A stretch of DNA of 64,000 nt, taken from contig NZ_CAXBGE010000003.1 in NCBI RefSeq assembly GCF_963975345.1, forward strand, positions 248,001 to 312,000, written 5' to 3'. The position numbers were made by a program, and so were the translations under genes. The first letter of the stretch is position 1. Each line of letters opens with the position of its first letter. The notes beneath the pieces were generated by a model. The model ran no database searches. It saw nothing but the letters and a program-made list of their open reading frames with translations, and was not told the origin of the DNA. The stretch is from Maricaulis sp963975345 (GTDB taxonomy: Bacteria; Pseudomonadota; Alphaproteobacteria; Caulobacterales; Maricaulaceae). Below, piece after piece: positions 50,881-60,274 of this stretch.

Positions 50881-51405
50881 ATGACGGAACGCCAAAGCTC
50901 ATTCAGCTACGAAGACCTGATCGCCGCCGGAAATGGGGGCCTGTGGGGTCCCGACCGGTCGCGCCTGCCTGCCCCGCCCATGCTGATGATGGACCGCATC
51001 ATCGAGATCAATGATGATGGCGGCGAACACGGCAAGGGCCATATTGTGGCTGAACTCGACATCAATCCAGACCTCTGGTTTTTCGATTGCCACTTCAAGG
51101 GCGACCCGGTGATGCCGGGCTGCCTCGGCCTCGACGCGATGTGGCAATTGGTCGGCTTCTTCCTGTGCTGGAAAGGCAATCCAGGCAAGGGCCGGGCCCT
51201 CGGTGTCGGTGAAGTGAAGTTCACCGGTGAGATCACGCCGGAAACGAAAAAAGTTCGCTATGTGATCGAACTGAAACGGGTGATTCAGCGCAGGCTGATC
51301 ATGGCTATCGGTGATGGCCATGTCGAAGCAGACGGCAAGGTCATATATACGGCCAAAGATCTGCGCGTGGGCCTGTTTCAGCCCACTGAAGCTCAAGAAG
51401 ACTGA
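50881..51405 (+). CDS. fabA: 3-hydroxydecanoyl-ACP dehydratase/isomerase FabA
   Basis: A 174-residue hot-dog enzyme that dehydrates hydroxydecanoyl-ACP and isomerises the product, committing it to unsaturated fatty acid synthesis. Catalytic His71 (FDCHFKGDPVMPG) and Asp85 (LGLDAMWQL) are present, and the LMMDRI motif near residue 35 is typical. It is the first gene of fabA-fabB-fabI, with fabB 14 bases after its stop. No obvious ribosome binding site is seen before the ATG. Confidence 0.97.
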   Translation: MTERQSSFSYEDLIAAGNGGLWGPDRSRLPAPPMLMMDRIIEINDDGGEHGKGHIVAELDINPDLWFFDCHFKGDPVMPGCLGLDAMWQLVGFFLCWKGNPGKGRALGVGEVKFTGEITPETKKVRYVIELKRVIQRRLIMAIGDGHVEADGKVIYTAKDLRVGLFQPTEAQED

Positions 51406-51419
51406 TCCAGGAGTTCGCG

Positions 51420-52634
51420 ATGCGCCGTGTTGTCATCACCGGTCTCGGCATAATTTCTCCCATCGGGAATAATGCCGCTGACGTCACCCAATCCCTGCGC
51501 GAAGGCAAAAGTGGCATCCGCCACATGGAAAGCTTCGCGCAATATAATTTCCGCTGCCAGGTTGGCGGCAAGCCAACGGTCGATCCGGCCGAGCATGTCG
51601 ACAAGCGGATTTACCGCTTCATGTCGGAAGGCGCCGGCTGGAATTATATGGCCATGGCCCAAGCCATCGAAGATTCCGGCCTGCCGGAGTCCGACGTGTC
51701 CAACACCCGCACCGGCATCATCATGGGATCCGGCGGTCCCTCGGCCGGCACGATTGTCGCCGCTGCCGATATCACCCGTGAAAAGGGGCCCAAGCGCATT
51801 GGGCCGTTCGCGGTGCCCAAAGCGATGAGCTCGACGGCTTCGGCTACTCTGGCGACACCGTTCAAGATTCTCGGCCTCAACTATTCCATCACCTCGGCCT
51901 GCACGACCTCGCTGCATTGTATTGGCGCGGCCACAGAGCAGATCCAGTGGGGCAAGCAGGACGTCATGTTCGCCGGCGGTTGCGAGGAGATCCACTGGGC
52001 CCTCTCCAACCTGTTCGACGCGATGGGCGCGATGTCGACCAAATACAATGACACGCCAGAACTCGCCTCGCGCGCCTTCGACAAGGATCGCGACGGCTTT
52101 GTCGGCGCCGGCGGTGCCGGTGTGGTCGTGCTCGAAGAATATGAACGCGCCAAGAAGCGCGGCGCGACGATCTATGCCGAAGTGACCGGCTATGGCGCCA
52201 CCTCCGACGGTTTCGACATGGTCGCCCCGTCCGGCGAGGGCGCTGTGCGCTCGATGAAACTGGCGATGGAAACCGTCACCAAACCAATCGATTATCTCAA
52301 CCCGCACGCCACGGCGACCCCGGTTGGCGACATCAAGGAGATGGGCGCGGTCAAGGAAGTCTTTGGCGATAATGCACCGATGATCTCTGGTACCAAGTCC
52401 ATGACCGGCCACTCGCTCGGCGCCGCCGGCGTGCACGAGGCGATCTATACGCTGTTGATGATGAAAAACGGTTTCGTCGCTCCCTCGATCAATATTTTCG
52501 AGATGGACCCGGAAATCGCGGCTCTCAATCTGCCCATCGTCACGGAAACCCGCGACGCCAATCTGCAGACCGCCATGTCGAATTCCTTCGGCTTTGGCGG
52601 CACCAATGGCACCGTGGTATTCCAGAAAGTCTGA
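51420..52634 (+). CDS. fabB: Beta-ketoacyl-ACP synthase I
   Basis: A 404-residue condensing enzyme of the FabB type. The acyl-accepting Cys161 is in TSACTTSLHC, with His296 (NPHATATP) and His331 (TGHSLGAAG) completing the site and a Lys in the GTKSMTG loop. FabB elongates the cis-3-decenoyl-ACP made by FabA, so the gene pair commits the cell to unsaturated fatty acids. It lies between fabA and fabI, all on one strand. Confidence 0.97.
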   Translation: MRRVVITGLGIISPIGNNAADVTQSLREGKSGIRHMESFAQYNFRCQVGGKPTVDPAEHVDKRIYRFMSEGAGWNYMAMAQAIEDSGLPESDVSNTRTGIIMGSGGPSAGTIVAAADITREKGPKRIGPFAVPKAMSSTASATLATPFKILGLNYSITSACTTSLHCIGAATEQIQWGKQDVMFAGGCEEIHWALSNLFDAMGAMSTKYNDTPELASRAFDKDRDGFVGAGGAGVVVLEEYERAKKRGATIYAEVTGYGATSDGFDMVAPSGEGAVRSMKLAMETVTKPIDYLNPHATATPVGDIKEMGAVKEVFGDNAPMISGTKSMTGHSLGAAGVHEAIYTLLMMKNGFVAPSINIFEMDPEIAALNLPIVTETRDANLQTAMSNSFGFGGTNGTVVFQKV

Positions 52635-52672
52635 TCCCCATTTCCCTGTGATAGCAGGCGAGGAGACACATG

Positions 52673-53491
52673 ATGAGTGATAACCAATTCCCGGCCGGGA
52701 GCCTGATGAAGGGCAAACGCGGCCTGATCATGGGCGTCGCCAACAAGAACTCGATCGCTTGGGGCATTGCGCAGCAATTATCCGCCCAAGGCGCCGAGAT
52801 TGCCTTCTCCTATCAGGGACAGGAATTGGAACGCCGGGTGCGGCCGCTGGTCGAGAGCCTGGGCGGCGAGCCCTTCATGGTCGCCGCCGACGTCACCGAC
52901 GAAGCCTCGATGGATGCCTGTTTCAAGGCGCTGGAAGACAAGTGGGGCACGATTGATTTCCTCGTCCACGCCATCGCCTTCGCCGGCAAGGACGAGCTGG
53001 TCGGCTCCTTCACCGAGAACACCACTCGCGAAGGCTGGCGCCGGGCGCTGGAAATCTCCGCCTTCTCCTTCGTCGATGCCGGCAAGCGCGCCTCGCACAT
53101 CATGCCCAATGGCGGCGCGATGATCACCCTGACCTATCTCGGCTCGGAACGCGTCGTGCCCTCCTATAATGTCATGGGCGTCGCCAAGGCGGCTCTGGAA
53201 GCCTCGATGCGCTATATGGCCCGCGATCTCGGCCCCGTCGGTATCCGCGTCAACGCCCTCTCGGCCGGGCCGATGCGCACCCTCGCCATGGCCGGCATTT
53301 CCGGCGGCAAGGCCCTGATGCGTACCGGCCGCGAATGGTCGATGATGAAGGAAGACACCAGGATGGAAGGCGTCGCCGGCGCCGCGCTCTACCTGCTCAG
53401 CGATCTCGGCCTGTCCTGCACCGCAGAGACACTCCACGTCGATGCCGGCTTCCACGCTGTGGGCGTGCCGAGCATGGAAGGCGATGACTGA
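52673..53491 (+). CDS. fabI: Enoyl-ACP reductase FabI
   Basis: A 272-residue SDR-type reductase that completes each elongation cycle and is the usual target of triclosan-type inhibitors. GVANKNSIAWGIAQQL near residue 20 is the NAD site, and Tyr and Lys of the Y-X6-K motif are in SYNVMGVAKAALE. The LSAGPMRTLAMAGI loop is typical. The second of two adjacent ATGs is used; the other is 3 bases upstream. A strong terminator follows, ending the fabA-fabB-fabI unit. Confidence 0.97.
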   Translation: MSDNQFPAGSLMKGKRGLIMGVANKNSIAWGIAQQLSAQGAEIAFSYQGQELERRVRPLVESLGGEPFMVAADVTDEASMDACFKALEDKWGTIDFLVHAIAFAGKDELVGSFTENTTREGWRRALEISAFSFVDAGKRASHIMPNGGAMITLTYLGSERVVPSYNVMGVAKAALEASMRYMARDLGPVGIRVNALSAGPMRTLAMAGISGGKALMRTGREWSMMKEDTRMEGVAGAALYLLSDLGLSCTAETLHVDAGFHAVGVPSMEGDD

Positions 53492-53522
53492 GCGTCACCG
53501 CTGAATGATTGCAGACATAAAC

Positions 53523-53555
53523 ACCCCCGCCGAAGCGATTTGGCGGGGGTTTTTG
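53523..53555 (+). terminator. Intrinsic terminator of fabA-fabB-fabI
   Basis: Stem ACCCCCGCC (53523-53531) / GGCGGGGGT (53542-53550) with a 10-base loop, followed at once by a run of Ts. Confidence 0.93.
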
Positions 53556-53612
53556 TTAAGTTGCCACGATCAAATCACTTTACAGTAGAGCGAGCGTCGC
53601 TAGCCTGGCGTC

Positions 53613-54485
53613 ATGGGAAAAGTCGTCCTCACTCAGCGCGCCGACAGCGGCTACAAAGATGTTGTCGGCAGTCATTATCACTTCCCGAAACGATATCTTC
53701 GCGCCGCTCAAGAAGCAGTTGGCGACCTTTGCTTGTTCTACGAACCGCGACGGGCGCAGGGCCGTCTTGCCTATTGGGCCGTAGCAGAAATATCCCGGGT
53801 CGAGCCAGACCTCTCACTGAGAGACCACTACTTCGCACACCTCAATAATTTTCTACCGTTTACCGATGTCGTCCCACTTCGCGCTGGCTCGGAATCTTTC
53901 TGGGAAACCAGTTTGCAAAAGCAGGATGGCTCAGTAAGTGCTGGAGGTATGGGCCATTCGGTCCGGCGCATCCCGGACCTCGAGTTCGAAACCATCTGCA
54001 ATGCGGGTTTCTCCGAGGATTTGTTTCGAAAGCCCGATGAAGGGCGTCCCGGACTTTCTGATCCGCCCACAGTCTTCCGACGCCCGATGATTGAACAACT
54101 CGTCTCGCGACGCTTTCGAGACGCCGCCTTCGCGCGGATAATTCGAACCACATACGATGCCAGATGCGCCATCACCGGGCTCAAGCTGATCAATGGTGGC
54201 GGTCGCGCCGAAATGGAGGCCGCCCACATCCGGCCTGTCGCCGACGATGGGCCAGATTCAGTGCGAAACGGCCTCGCGCTCTCAAGGACCGTTCATTGGA
54301 TGTTCGATCGCGGTCTTATCGCGATAGACAATGACTACCGACTCTTGAAGTCCGTAAAATACCTGCCTGAGGGATATGAGCGGCTCTTTGATCCGAGCGG
54401 ATATGTCCGTGTCCCCGACAGTGAACGGCTACGACCGCACAAGACATTTCTTGAGTACCATCGGGACACATATTTTAAGGGTTAA
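53613..54485 (+). CDS. HNH endonuclease with PUA/EVE-like N-terminal domain
   Basis: A 290-residue protein. The C-terminal part (about residues 185-255) is an HNH_2-type nuclease: CAITGLKLINGG, then the metal-binding His in EAAHIRPVADDG, Asn in VRNGLALSRT and His in VHWMFDRGL. The N-terminal 100 residues (HYHFPKRYL, GDLCLFYEPRRAQGRLAYWAVAEISRV over two stretches) have the strand pattern of the PUA/EVE/ASCH superfamily, whose members read modified bases. Together this resembles type IV restriction enzymes that cut modified DNA. The GC content appears lower than next door by eye, which fits transfer. It stands alone after the fab terminator. Confidence 0.8.
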   Translation: MGKVVLTQRADSGYKDVVGSHYHFPKRYLRAAQEAVGDLCLFYEPRRAQGRLAYWAVAEISRVEPDLSLRDHYFAHLNNFLPFTDVVPLRAGSESFWETSLQKQDGSVSAGGMGHSVRRIPDLEFETICNAGFSEDLFRKPDEGRPGLSDPPTVFRRPMIEQLVSRRFRDAAFARIIRTTYDARCAITGLKLINGGGRAEMEAAHIRPVADDGPDSVRNGLALSRTVHWMFDRGLIAIDNDYRLLKSVKYLPEGYERLFDPSGYVRVPDSERLRPHKTFLEYHRDTYFKG

Positions 54486-55674
54486 CTTGCAGGCGCCCCC
54501 CGCTCCGCCGCCACTTCAGCCCCATGACCGGCCGCAGCAGCGGCACCCGTTTCACCAGCTCATAGCCGAGCCCACAGCCGGTCACAGTCACCGCGATCAG
54601 GATCCAGAACTCGGTCCAGACACCAAAGCCCAGAGAGCCGATAAAGAAACCCCAAACCACGATGATGGTCTGGTGCAGGATGTAATAGGGGAAGACGGCT
54701 TCGGTGAGGTAGCGGCGCGCGGCATTGTCGCGATTGAGGAAGCGTCGGGCGAGGCCGAGGAGCGTCAGGATGATCGTCCAAGCGAAAACGATGCGGTCGA
54801 TCCGCGCCGTCCATAGCAGGACCGGATGCGGCTCAACGGCGCTCCAGTCAGAATAGCATATGTAAAGATAGACCAGCGATAACCCAGTGATAGCTGCGCA
54901 CCAGGGTAATGCGCGGTCAACAGCAGCCCAAAGCGCCTCATTCTTGGCGAAGAAATATCCGTAGAGGAGAATGGCAAAGCTATTGGCGTGATTGGCCCAG
55001 TCCCAGATCAGATTATGCGTCGTCTCAAATTGGTTGGAGAGGGTGAAGCGGATCAGCATAAAGGGCAAAACCGGCAGTGCTATCATCAGGATAGGGCCCA
55101 GAACCGGCCGCGAAAACAGCGTCCCGACAACCCGCATCGCCTTACTGTCCGCGACGCCGCGCAGCATCGGGATAAGCGGTGCCAACAGCATGGCGTAGAC
55201 GAAGAGATAGGCGACATACCAGAGATGGTTCCAGGTCGGAGTCTGGATCGACCACGGCCCGTCCCAGACGAAGGCATAGCCTTGATAAAACGTCCAGAAA
55301 TCCGGTCCGATCTCACCCGAACGCTGCAGTTGCACCCAGGTTTGCGGCGCGACAATCACATACATCCCGAACAAAATGACCGGAAACAGCCGCCAGAACC
55401 GGTCACCGGCAAAGCGGATAGCGCCCAGCTTGTCCGACAGAAACCGGATCGCAACACCGGAGATGAAGAACAGCAAAGGCAGCCGCCACGGGCTCGACAG
55501 CCACATCAAGGGCTCCATCGCATCATTCATATGCGTGCTCTTGGCGTGCCAGTCTTCGGTGTTGAAGAACATGCCGATATGATAAAAAATCAACAGGCCA
55601 AAAGCGATAATGCGCAACCAATCAAGATCATAGCGGCGCGTGCTGGCAGTCGGGGTCGAGGCGGTAGAAGTCAT
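54475..55674 (-). CDS. Acyltransferase-3 family membrane protein
   Basis: A 399-residue protein with about ten hydrophobic helices. The N-terminal DLDWLRIIAFGLLIFYHIGMF carries the catalytic His of the acyltransferase-3/OpgC family, and the RLPLLFFISGVAIRF segment follows. Members move acetyl or succinyl groups onto glycans or lipids at the membrane. The start at 55674 is an ATG; a TTG 24 bases upstream is less likely. It converges on the HNH gene with an 11-base overlap and is divergent from the LytTR gene, which may control it. Confidence 0.88.
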   Translation of the reverse strand: MTSTASTPTASTRRYDLDWLRIIAFGLLIFYHIGMFFNTEDWHAKSTHMNDAMEPLMWLSSPWRLPLLFFISGVAIRFLSDKLGAIRFAGDRFWRLFPVILFGMYVIVAPQTWVQLQRSGEIGPDFWTFYQGYAFVWDGPWSIQTPTWNHLWYVAYLFVYAMLLAPLIPMLRGVADSKAMRVVGTLFSRPVLGPILMIALPVLPFMLIRFTLSNQFETTHNLIWDWANHANSFAILLYGYFFAKNEALWAAVDRALPWCAAITGLSLVYLYICYSDWSAVEPHPVLLWTARIDRIVFAWTIILTLLGLARRFLNRDNAARRYLTEAVFPYYILHQTIIVVWGFFIGSLGFGVWTEFWILIAVTVTGCGLGYELVKRVPLLRPVMGLKWRRSGGRLQVNP

Positions 55675-55855
55675 TTTGACGGGCTCCGGGATAGACAATC
55701 ACGAAACCCTCATGACCAACCCCGATCCAAACCGCCAGCGCATTGGGTCCAATGCCGGACCGCAGTGACGAGTGACTGCATCCCGGGGACAAGCGGCGGC
55801 AAGCAGGGATGAACAGGACTTCCCTTTCCACGCAGCGCCGGTGCATGATTGCTCC

Positions 55856-56722
55856 ATGACCACTCCCGCCTCCCCCCTCAATCGCGAGCATGCCATAGAA
55901 CGCAAGGCCGAACGCGTCGGCATCCGCAATGCGGCCCTCGTCTGCATTGGCACGCTGCTGGTCGTCTACGTCATCAACGCGCTTTCCCTGGGCAATGAGA
56001 TCGAGTGGAATCACGGTTCCGAACCGGCCTCCCTGCCCTGGGTTCAGGAAGGCACCGCAATCCTCGCCATCCTCGCTGGCCTGCCGCTAATCCTTTGGCT
56101 AGGCCAGCGTTTTCCACTGGAGCCGGGACGTTGGCGCGCCAATCTGGCGATCCATAGCGCCGGCGTGCTGGTCTACGCCCTGATCCAGGTCAATCTGATG
56201 ATGACGCTACGCTTTGGTATCTGGGAAGGGATTTACGGCCACGCCTACAGCTATAACGGCTCAGCGCTGGAGATGTTTATCTATGAATTCCGCAAACAAG
56301 CCGCGACCTATCTCGGCTTTCAGCTGATCCTCGCCGCCTCGCTCGGCATCGAACAGCTCAGGCTTGAGGCCGCTGCCGCGCGCAGCGACGCCCGCACCAG
56401 TCACCGCATCACCCTGCGCTGTGGCGGCCGCGTCATGCGCCTGCCGGCCGGGGAGTTCACCAGCGCCCAGGCCGCCGGGAATTATGTTGAGGCCCGCTTC
56501 GGAACCGACTTGCATCTGGCACGCATGACGCTGACGGATCTCGAGAAACTGCTTGTCGAGGCTGGTATCGATGCGCGCCGCGTACATCGCTCCTGGCTAA
56601 TCAACCACGCCTGTCTGACGCAGATTGTTCCGACCGGCGAGGGCGATGTCACCCTGACGCTCGCCGACGGCCAGAGCGTCCCCGGCAGCCGTCGCTATCG
56701 TGAGCGGCTGGAAGCGGCATAG
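55856..56722 (+). CDS. Membrane-bound LytTR transcription regulator
   Basis: A 288-residue protein with four hydrophobic helices in its first half (residues about 25-45, 65-83, 95-115 and 140-165) and a cytosolic LytTR DNA-binding domain at about 185-288 (AGEFTSAQAAGNYVEARF, RRVHRSWLINHACLTQI and LTLADGQSVPGSRRYRE). Direct membrane-to-DNA regulators of this build sense the membrane or a small ligand without phosphorylation. The start at 55856 is the ATG next to the first charged segment. It is divergent from an acyltransferase gene, 181 bases away. Confidence 0.88.
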   Translation: MTTPASPLNREHAIERKAERVGIRNAALVCIGTLLVVYVINALSLGNEIEWNHGSEPASLPWVQEGTAILAILAGLPLILWLGQRFPLEPGRWRANLAIHSAGVLVYALIQVNLMMTLRFGIWEGIYGHAYSYNGSALEMFIYEFRKQAATYLGFQLILAASLGIEQLRLEAAAARSDARTSHRITLRCGGRVMRLPAGEFTSAQAAGNYVEARFGTDLHLARMTLTDLEKLLVEAGIDARRVHRSWLINHACLTQIVPTGEGDVTLTLADGQSVPGSRRYRERLEAA

Positions 56723-56750
56723 AAAAACCCGCCGGATTGCTCCGGCGGGC
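56723..56750 (-). terminator. Intrinsic terminator of pnp
   Basis: Minus-strand stem CCCGCCGGA/TCCGGCGGG (9 pairs; 56728-56736 and 56741-56749) with a 4-base loop, followed by five Ts on the minus strand (56723-56727). It starts 38 bases after the pnp stop and touches the end of the convergent LytTR gene. Confidence 0.92.
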
Positions 56751-56787
56751 TCTTCATTCAGGTCTCATTCGTCAGGTGCGAAGGAGC

Positions 56788-58917
56788 TTACGCCTCTGCA
56801 GCATCCGTCGCGAATTCGAGGCCGGTTTCCTGGTCGACGACTTTCATCGACAGGCGGACCTTTCCGCGATCGTCAAAGCCCAAGAGCTTGACGTAGACTT
56901 CATCGCCTTCCTTCAGCAGGTCGGACGGATGGTTCACACGCTCGGCACGAAGCTGAGACACGTGGACCAGGCCGTCTTTCGGGCCGAAGAAATTCACGAA
57001 GGCACCAAAATCCATCACCTTGACGACTTTGCCCTTGTAGATCTTGCCAGCTTCAGGCTCAGCCGTGAGGCCGATGATCCAGTCGAGCGCAGCCTTGATC
57101 GAAGCCGCATCCGAAGACGAGACCTTGATCACGCCTTCATCATTGACGTCGACCTTGGCGCCGGTTTTTTCAACGATCTCACGGATCACCTTGCCGCCGG
57201 TTCCGATAACGTCACGGATTTTGTCGGTCGGGATGGTGATGGTTTCGATACGCGGCGCAAATTCGCCGAGCTCGGACCGCGAAGTGTCGAGAGCCTTGGC
57301 CATTTCGTCGAGAATATGCAGACGGCCACCCTTCGCCTGGGCGAGGGCTGTGTGCATGATTTTCTCGTCGATACCGGCGATTTTGATGTCCATCTGAAGC
57401 GATGTGATGCCTGCAGATGTACCGGCAACCTTGAAGTCCATATCGCCGAGGTGATCTTCATCACCCAGAATGTCGGACAACACGGCAATGCCTTCAGGAT
57501 CCTTGATCAGGCCCATGGCAATACCCGAAACCGGACGCGTCAGAGGCACACCGGCATCCATCATCGCCAGGGATGCACCGCAAACGGTCGCCATCGAAGA
57601 CGAACCATTGGACTCGGTGATCTCGGACACGAGACGGATCGTGTAAGGAAAGTCGACATGCGATGGCAGAACTGCACGAACAGCGCGCCAGGCAAGCTTG
57701 CCATGACCGATTTCGCGACGGCCTGGAGCCAGGCGGAACGAGGTTTCGCCGACCGAGTAAGGCGGGAAATTATAATGGAGCATGAAGCGCTCCTTATAGG
57801 TGCCCGTCAGATCGTCGACGAATTGCTCATCTTCGCCGGTGCCAAGCGTGGCAACGACAAGAGCCTGGGTTTCACCGCGGGTGAACAGGGCCGAACCGTG
57901 GGTGCGGGGCAGAATGCCTGCCTCGGACACAATCGGACGGACCGTGTCGAGGGCGCGGCCATCGATACGCTTGCCGGTCTTGATGATACCGCCACGAACG
58001 ATGGAAGCTTCAACGGCCTTCATCACGTCCTTGAGAACCGTGCCGGCCAAGCCGTCAGGGTTTTCTTCGGACCGGGCCAGAGCTGAGACAGCTTTCGCCT
58101 TGGCAACGCCAACGGCCGCATAACGCGCGGTCTTGTCGACATTGGTGTAAGCGGCAGCGAGCTCATCACCGATCAGCTTGCGAACCTTGGCTTCGTCGGC
58201 GGAATGATCTTCCGGCTCGTAATCCCAAGGCTCTTTCGCGGCTTTTTCAGCAAGACGGATGATCGCATCGATCACCGGCTGGAAAGCGGCATGACCGGCC
58301 ATGACGGCGCCAAGCATGATCTCCTCGGAAAGCTCTTTCGCTTCCGATTCAACCATCATGACGGCATCGCCGGTACCCGCGACCACAAGGTCAAGGGCGC
58401 TGTCGACCATGTCATAGACAGGTGGATTGATGACGTATTCGCCATCGAAATAACCGACGCGAGCCGCGCCAATCGGACCCATGAAGGGCAGACCCGACAG
58501 GACCAGAGCGGCAGAAGCGCCGATCAGGCCAACAATGTCAGGATCGTTTTCCATGTCGTGCGAGAGCACGGTCAGCATCACCTGGACTTCGTTCTTGAAG
58601 CCCTTGGGGAAAAGCGGACGGATCGGACGGTCGATGAGGCGCGAGGTGAGCGTCTCTTTTTCCGACGGCCGGCCTTCACGCTTGAAGAACCCACCTGGGA
58701 TCTTGCCGGCGGCAAAGGTTTTTTCCTGATAATTGACCGTGAGAGGGAAGAAGTCGGCCCCTTCCTTGACGGTCTTGACACCAACGGCGGTGGCGAGAAC
58801 AGACGTCTCGCCATAGGTCACCATGACCGAGCCATTGGCTTGACGGGCTACACGCCCGGTTTCGAAAGTGAGAGGGCGGCCCTCCCACTCGATCGTTTCT
58901 TTTTGAATATCGAACAT
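56788..58917 (-). CDS. pnp: Polynucleotide phosphorylase
   Basis: A 709-residue 3'-5' phosphorolytic RNase. Two RNase PH domains flank a helical linker (first: FETGRVARQANGSVMV; second: RGETQALVVATLGTGEDEQ, MDFKVAGTSAGITSLQMDIK in part). A KH domain (IRDVIGTGGKVIREI) and an S1 domain (KGKVVKVMDFGAFVNFFG) complete it. It degrades mRNA and processes RNA in the cytosol. It is the last gene of the infB/rbfA/truB/rpsO/pnp block and ends in a strong terminator. Confidence 0.98.
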   Translation of the reverse strand: MFDIQKETIEWEGRPLTFETGRVARQANGSVMVTYGETSVLATAVGVKTVKEGADFFPLTVNYQEKTFAAGKIPGGFFKREGRPSEKETLTSRLIDRPIRPLFPKGFKNEVQVMLTVLSHDMENDPDIVGLIGASAALVLSGLPFMGPIGAARVGYFDGEYVINPPVYDMVDSALDLVVAGTGDAVMMVESEAKELSEEIMLGAVMAGHAAFQPVIDAIIRLAEKAAKEPWDYEPEDHSADEAKVRKLIGDELAAAYTNVDKTARYAAVGVAKAKAVSALARSEENPDGLAGTVLKDVMKAVEASIVRGGIIKTGKRIDGRALDTVRPIVSEAGILPRTHGSALFTRGETQALVVATLGTGEDEQFVDDLTGTYKERFMLHYNFPPYSVGETSFRLAPGRREIGHGKLAWRAVRAVLPSHVDFPYTIRLVSEITESNGSSSMATVCGASLAMMDAGVPLTRPVSGIAMGLIKDPEGIAVLSDILGDEDHLGDMDFKVAGTSAGITSLQMDIKIAGIDEKIMHTALAQAKGGRLHILDEMAKALDTSRSELGEFAPRIETITIPTDKIRDVIGTGGKVIREIVEKTGAKVDVNDEGVIKVSSSDAASIKAALDWIIGLTAEPEAGKIYKGKVVKVMDFGAFVNFFGPKDGLVHVSQLRAERVNHPSDLLKEGDEVYVKLLGFDDRGKVRLSMKVVDQETGLEFATDAAEA

Positions 58918-58946
58918 ATCGTCTTTCGTACGGAGGCGGTCGCGGA

Positions 58947-59216
58947 TCAGCGGCGCAAGCCAAGCTTCTCGATAATAGCCCGGTAACGGGCATCGTCTTT
59001 ATTCTTCACATAATCGAGAAGACGGCGGCGCTGGGAGACCATTTTCAGAAGGCCGCGACGCGAATGGTTGTCCTTCTTATGGGTCTTGAAATGCTCTGTG
59101 AGGTTTGCGATCCGCTCAGTCAGGATGGCCACTTGGACCTCCGGTGAGCCGGTATCGGCAGTACCACGGGCATGCTCTGTGATGAGCGCGGATTTGCGCT
59201 CTTGCGTAATCGACAT
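58947..59216 (-). CDS. rpsO: 30S ribosomal protein S15
   Basis: An 89-residue 16S rRNA-binding protein. LITEHARGTADTGSPEVQ and the second half HKKDNHSRRGLLKMVSQR are diagnostic. A GGAG site sits 6 bases before the ATG. The rpsO-pnp order is conserved in bacteria and the gap to pnp is only 29 bases. Confidence 0.97.
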   Translation of the reverse strand: MSITQERKSALITEHARGTADTGSPEVQVAILTERIANLTEHFKTHKKDNHSRRGLLKMVSQRRRLLDYVKNKDDARYRAIIEKLGLRR

Positions 59217-59243
59217 CGGGTTCTCCTAAACTCTGTCGACCCC

Positions 59244-60200
59244 TTACTGGGGCAAGTTGAAAACACGCACGGGCTGGAATTTTCCGGCCCGCGCCTCGCC
59301 GAGTGCCACTGCTTGCCCGTCCAGGGTCGCCAGAGCCATGAAAGAACAATCCTTGCCCGCTATTGTAAGGGGGCGCCGAAGGGCTTTCAGCTCTTGCGCT
59401 TGACGCGGGAGCAGGACGATCGACCGTCCTAGCTTCAGATTGGATGCCTCCTCGCCGGTGATGGCCAGCGCCGGGATGTCGTCCAGCGCGGTCTGTACCG
59501 GGAGCAGAGCTTCCGAAGCGGCGCCCTTATGAGCCATTTCTCGCAATCCGTCCAGCGTTGTGGATTCTGCCTCAACGAAGCACCCGACCACCAGCCGCCT
59601 CAAGGCGACAACATGGCCCTCCGTGTCAAGAGCATGGGCGAGATCTCGCGCCATGGCACGGACATAGGAGCCTTTGCCGCAGCGCATTTCAAACACGGCA
59701 TGATCGGCGTCGGGACAGTCGACCAGCCCAAGTGCATCAATCCGGATCGTGCGCGCATCCAGCTCCACCTCTTCGCCGTCACGCGCCAGATCATAGGCCC
59801 GCTCCCCATTGACCCGGATCGCCGAATAGATCGGCGGGATTTGCTCAATTTCACCCGTAAAGCCCGGCAACACAGCCTCAATGGCCGCGCGGGCCGGCCG
59901 CACATCGGAGGTCGCGATCACCTTGCCCTCCGCATCGAGTGTGTCGGTGCGCTCGCCCCAGCGGACGGTGAAGCGGTAGACCTTCGCCCCCTCCATCGCG
60001 AAGGGGACCGTCTTGGTCGCCTCCCCCAGCGCAATCGGCAAAATTCCGGTTGCGAGCGGATCGAGCGTGCCGGCATGACCGGCCTTGTTGGCGTCAAACA
60101 GGCGACGGACCACCGACACGGCCTGGGTCGACGTCATGTCGAAGGGCTTGTCGAGGATCACCCAGCCATGGATGTCCTGACCCTTGTTTTTGCGAGCCAT
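59244..60200 (-). CDS. truB: tRNA pseudouridine synthase B
   Basis: A 318-residue enzyme that makes pseudouridine 55 in tRNA. The catalytic Asp47 is in GHAGTLDPLATG, with WVILDKPFDMTS before it and RMRCGKGSYVRA-like MRCGKGSYVRAMARDL after it. GAGAG lies 6 bases before the start. It belongs to the block with rpsO (27 bases downstream) and rbfA upstream. Confidence 0.96.
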   Translation of the reverse strand: MARKNKGQDIHGWVILDKPFDMTSTQAVSVVRRLFDANKAGHAGTLDPLATGILPIALGEATKTVPFAMEGAKVYRFTVRWGERTDTLDAEGKVIATSDVRPARAAIEAVLPGFTGEIEQIPPIYSAIRVNGERAYDLARDGEEVELDARTIRIDALGLVDCPDADHAVFEMRCGKGSYVRAMARDLAHALDTEGHVVALRRLVVGCFVEAESTTLDGLREMAHKGAASEALLPVQTALDDIPALAITGEEASNLKLGRSIVLLPRQAQELKALRRPLTIAGKDCSFMALATLDGQAVALGEARAGKFQPVRVFNLPQ

Positions 60201-60274
60201 ATTTGTCTCTCAATGCCGGTTGGGGGGCGGGCGCTTGATTCTGCGTTAACACCAAACTGGGCAGGCAGCAGCGG

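Noticed and set aside
56737..58086. Plus-strand frame of 449 codons opposite pnp
   Set aside because: It lies inside pnp, whose protein is unmistakable, and has no start signal or family resemblance.
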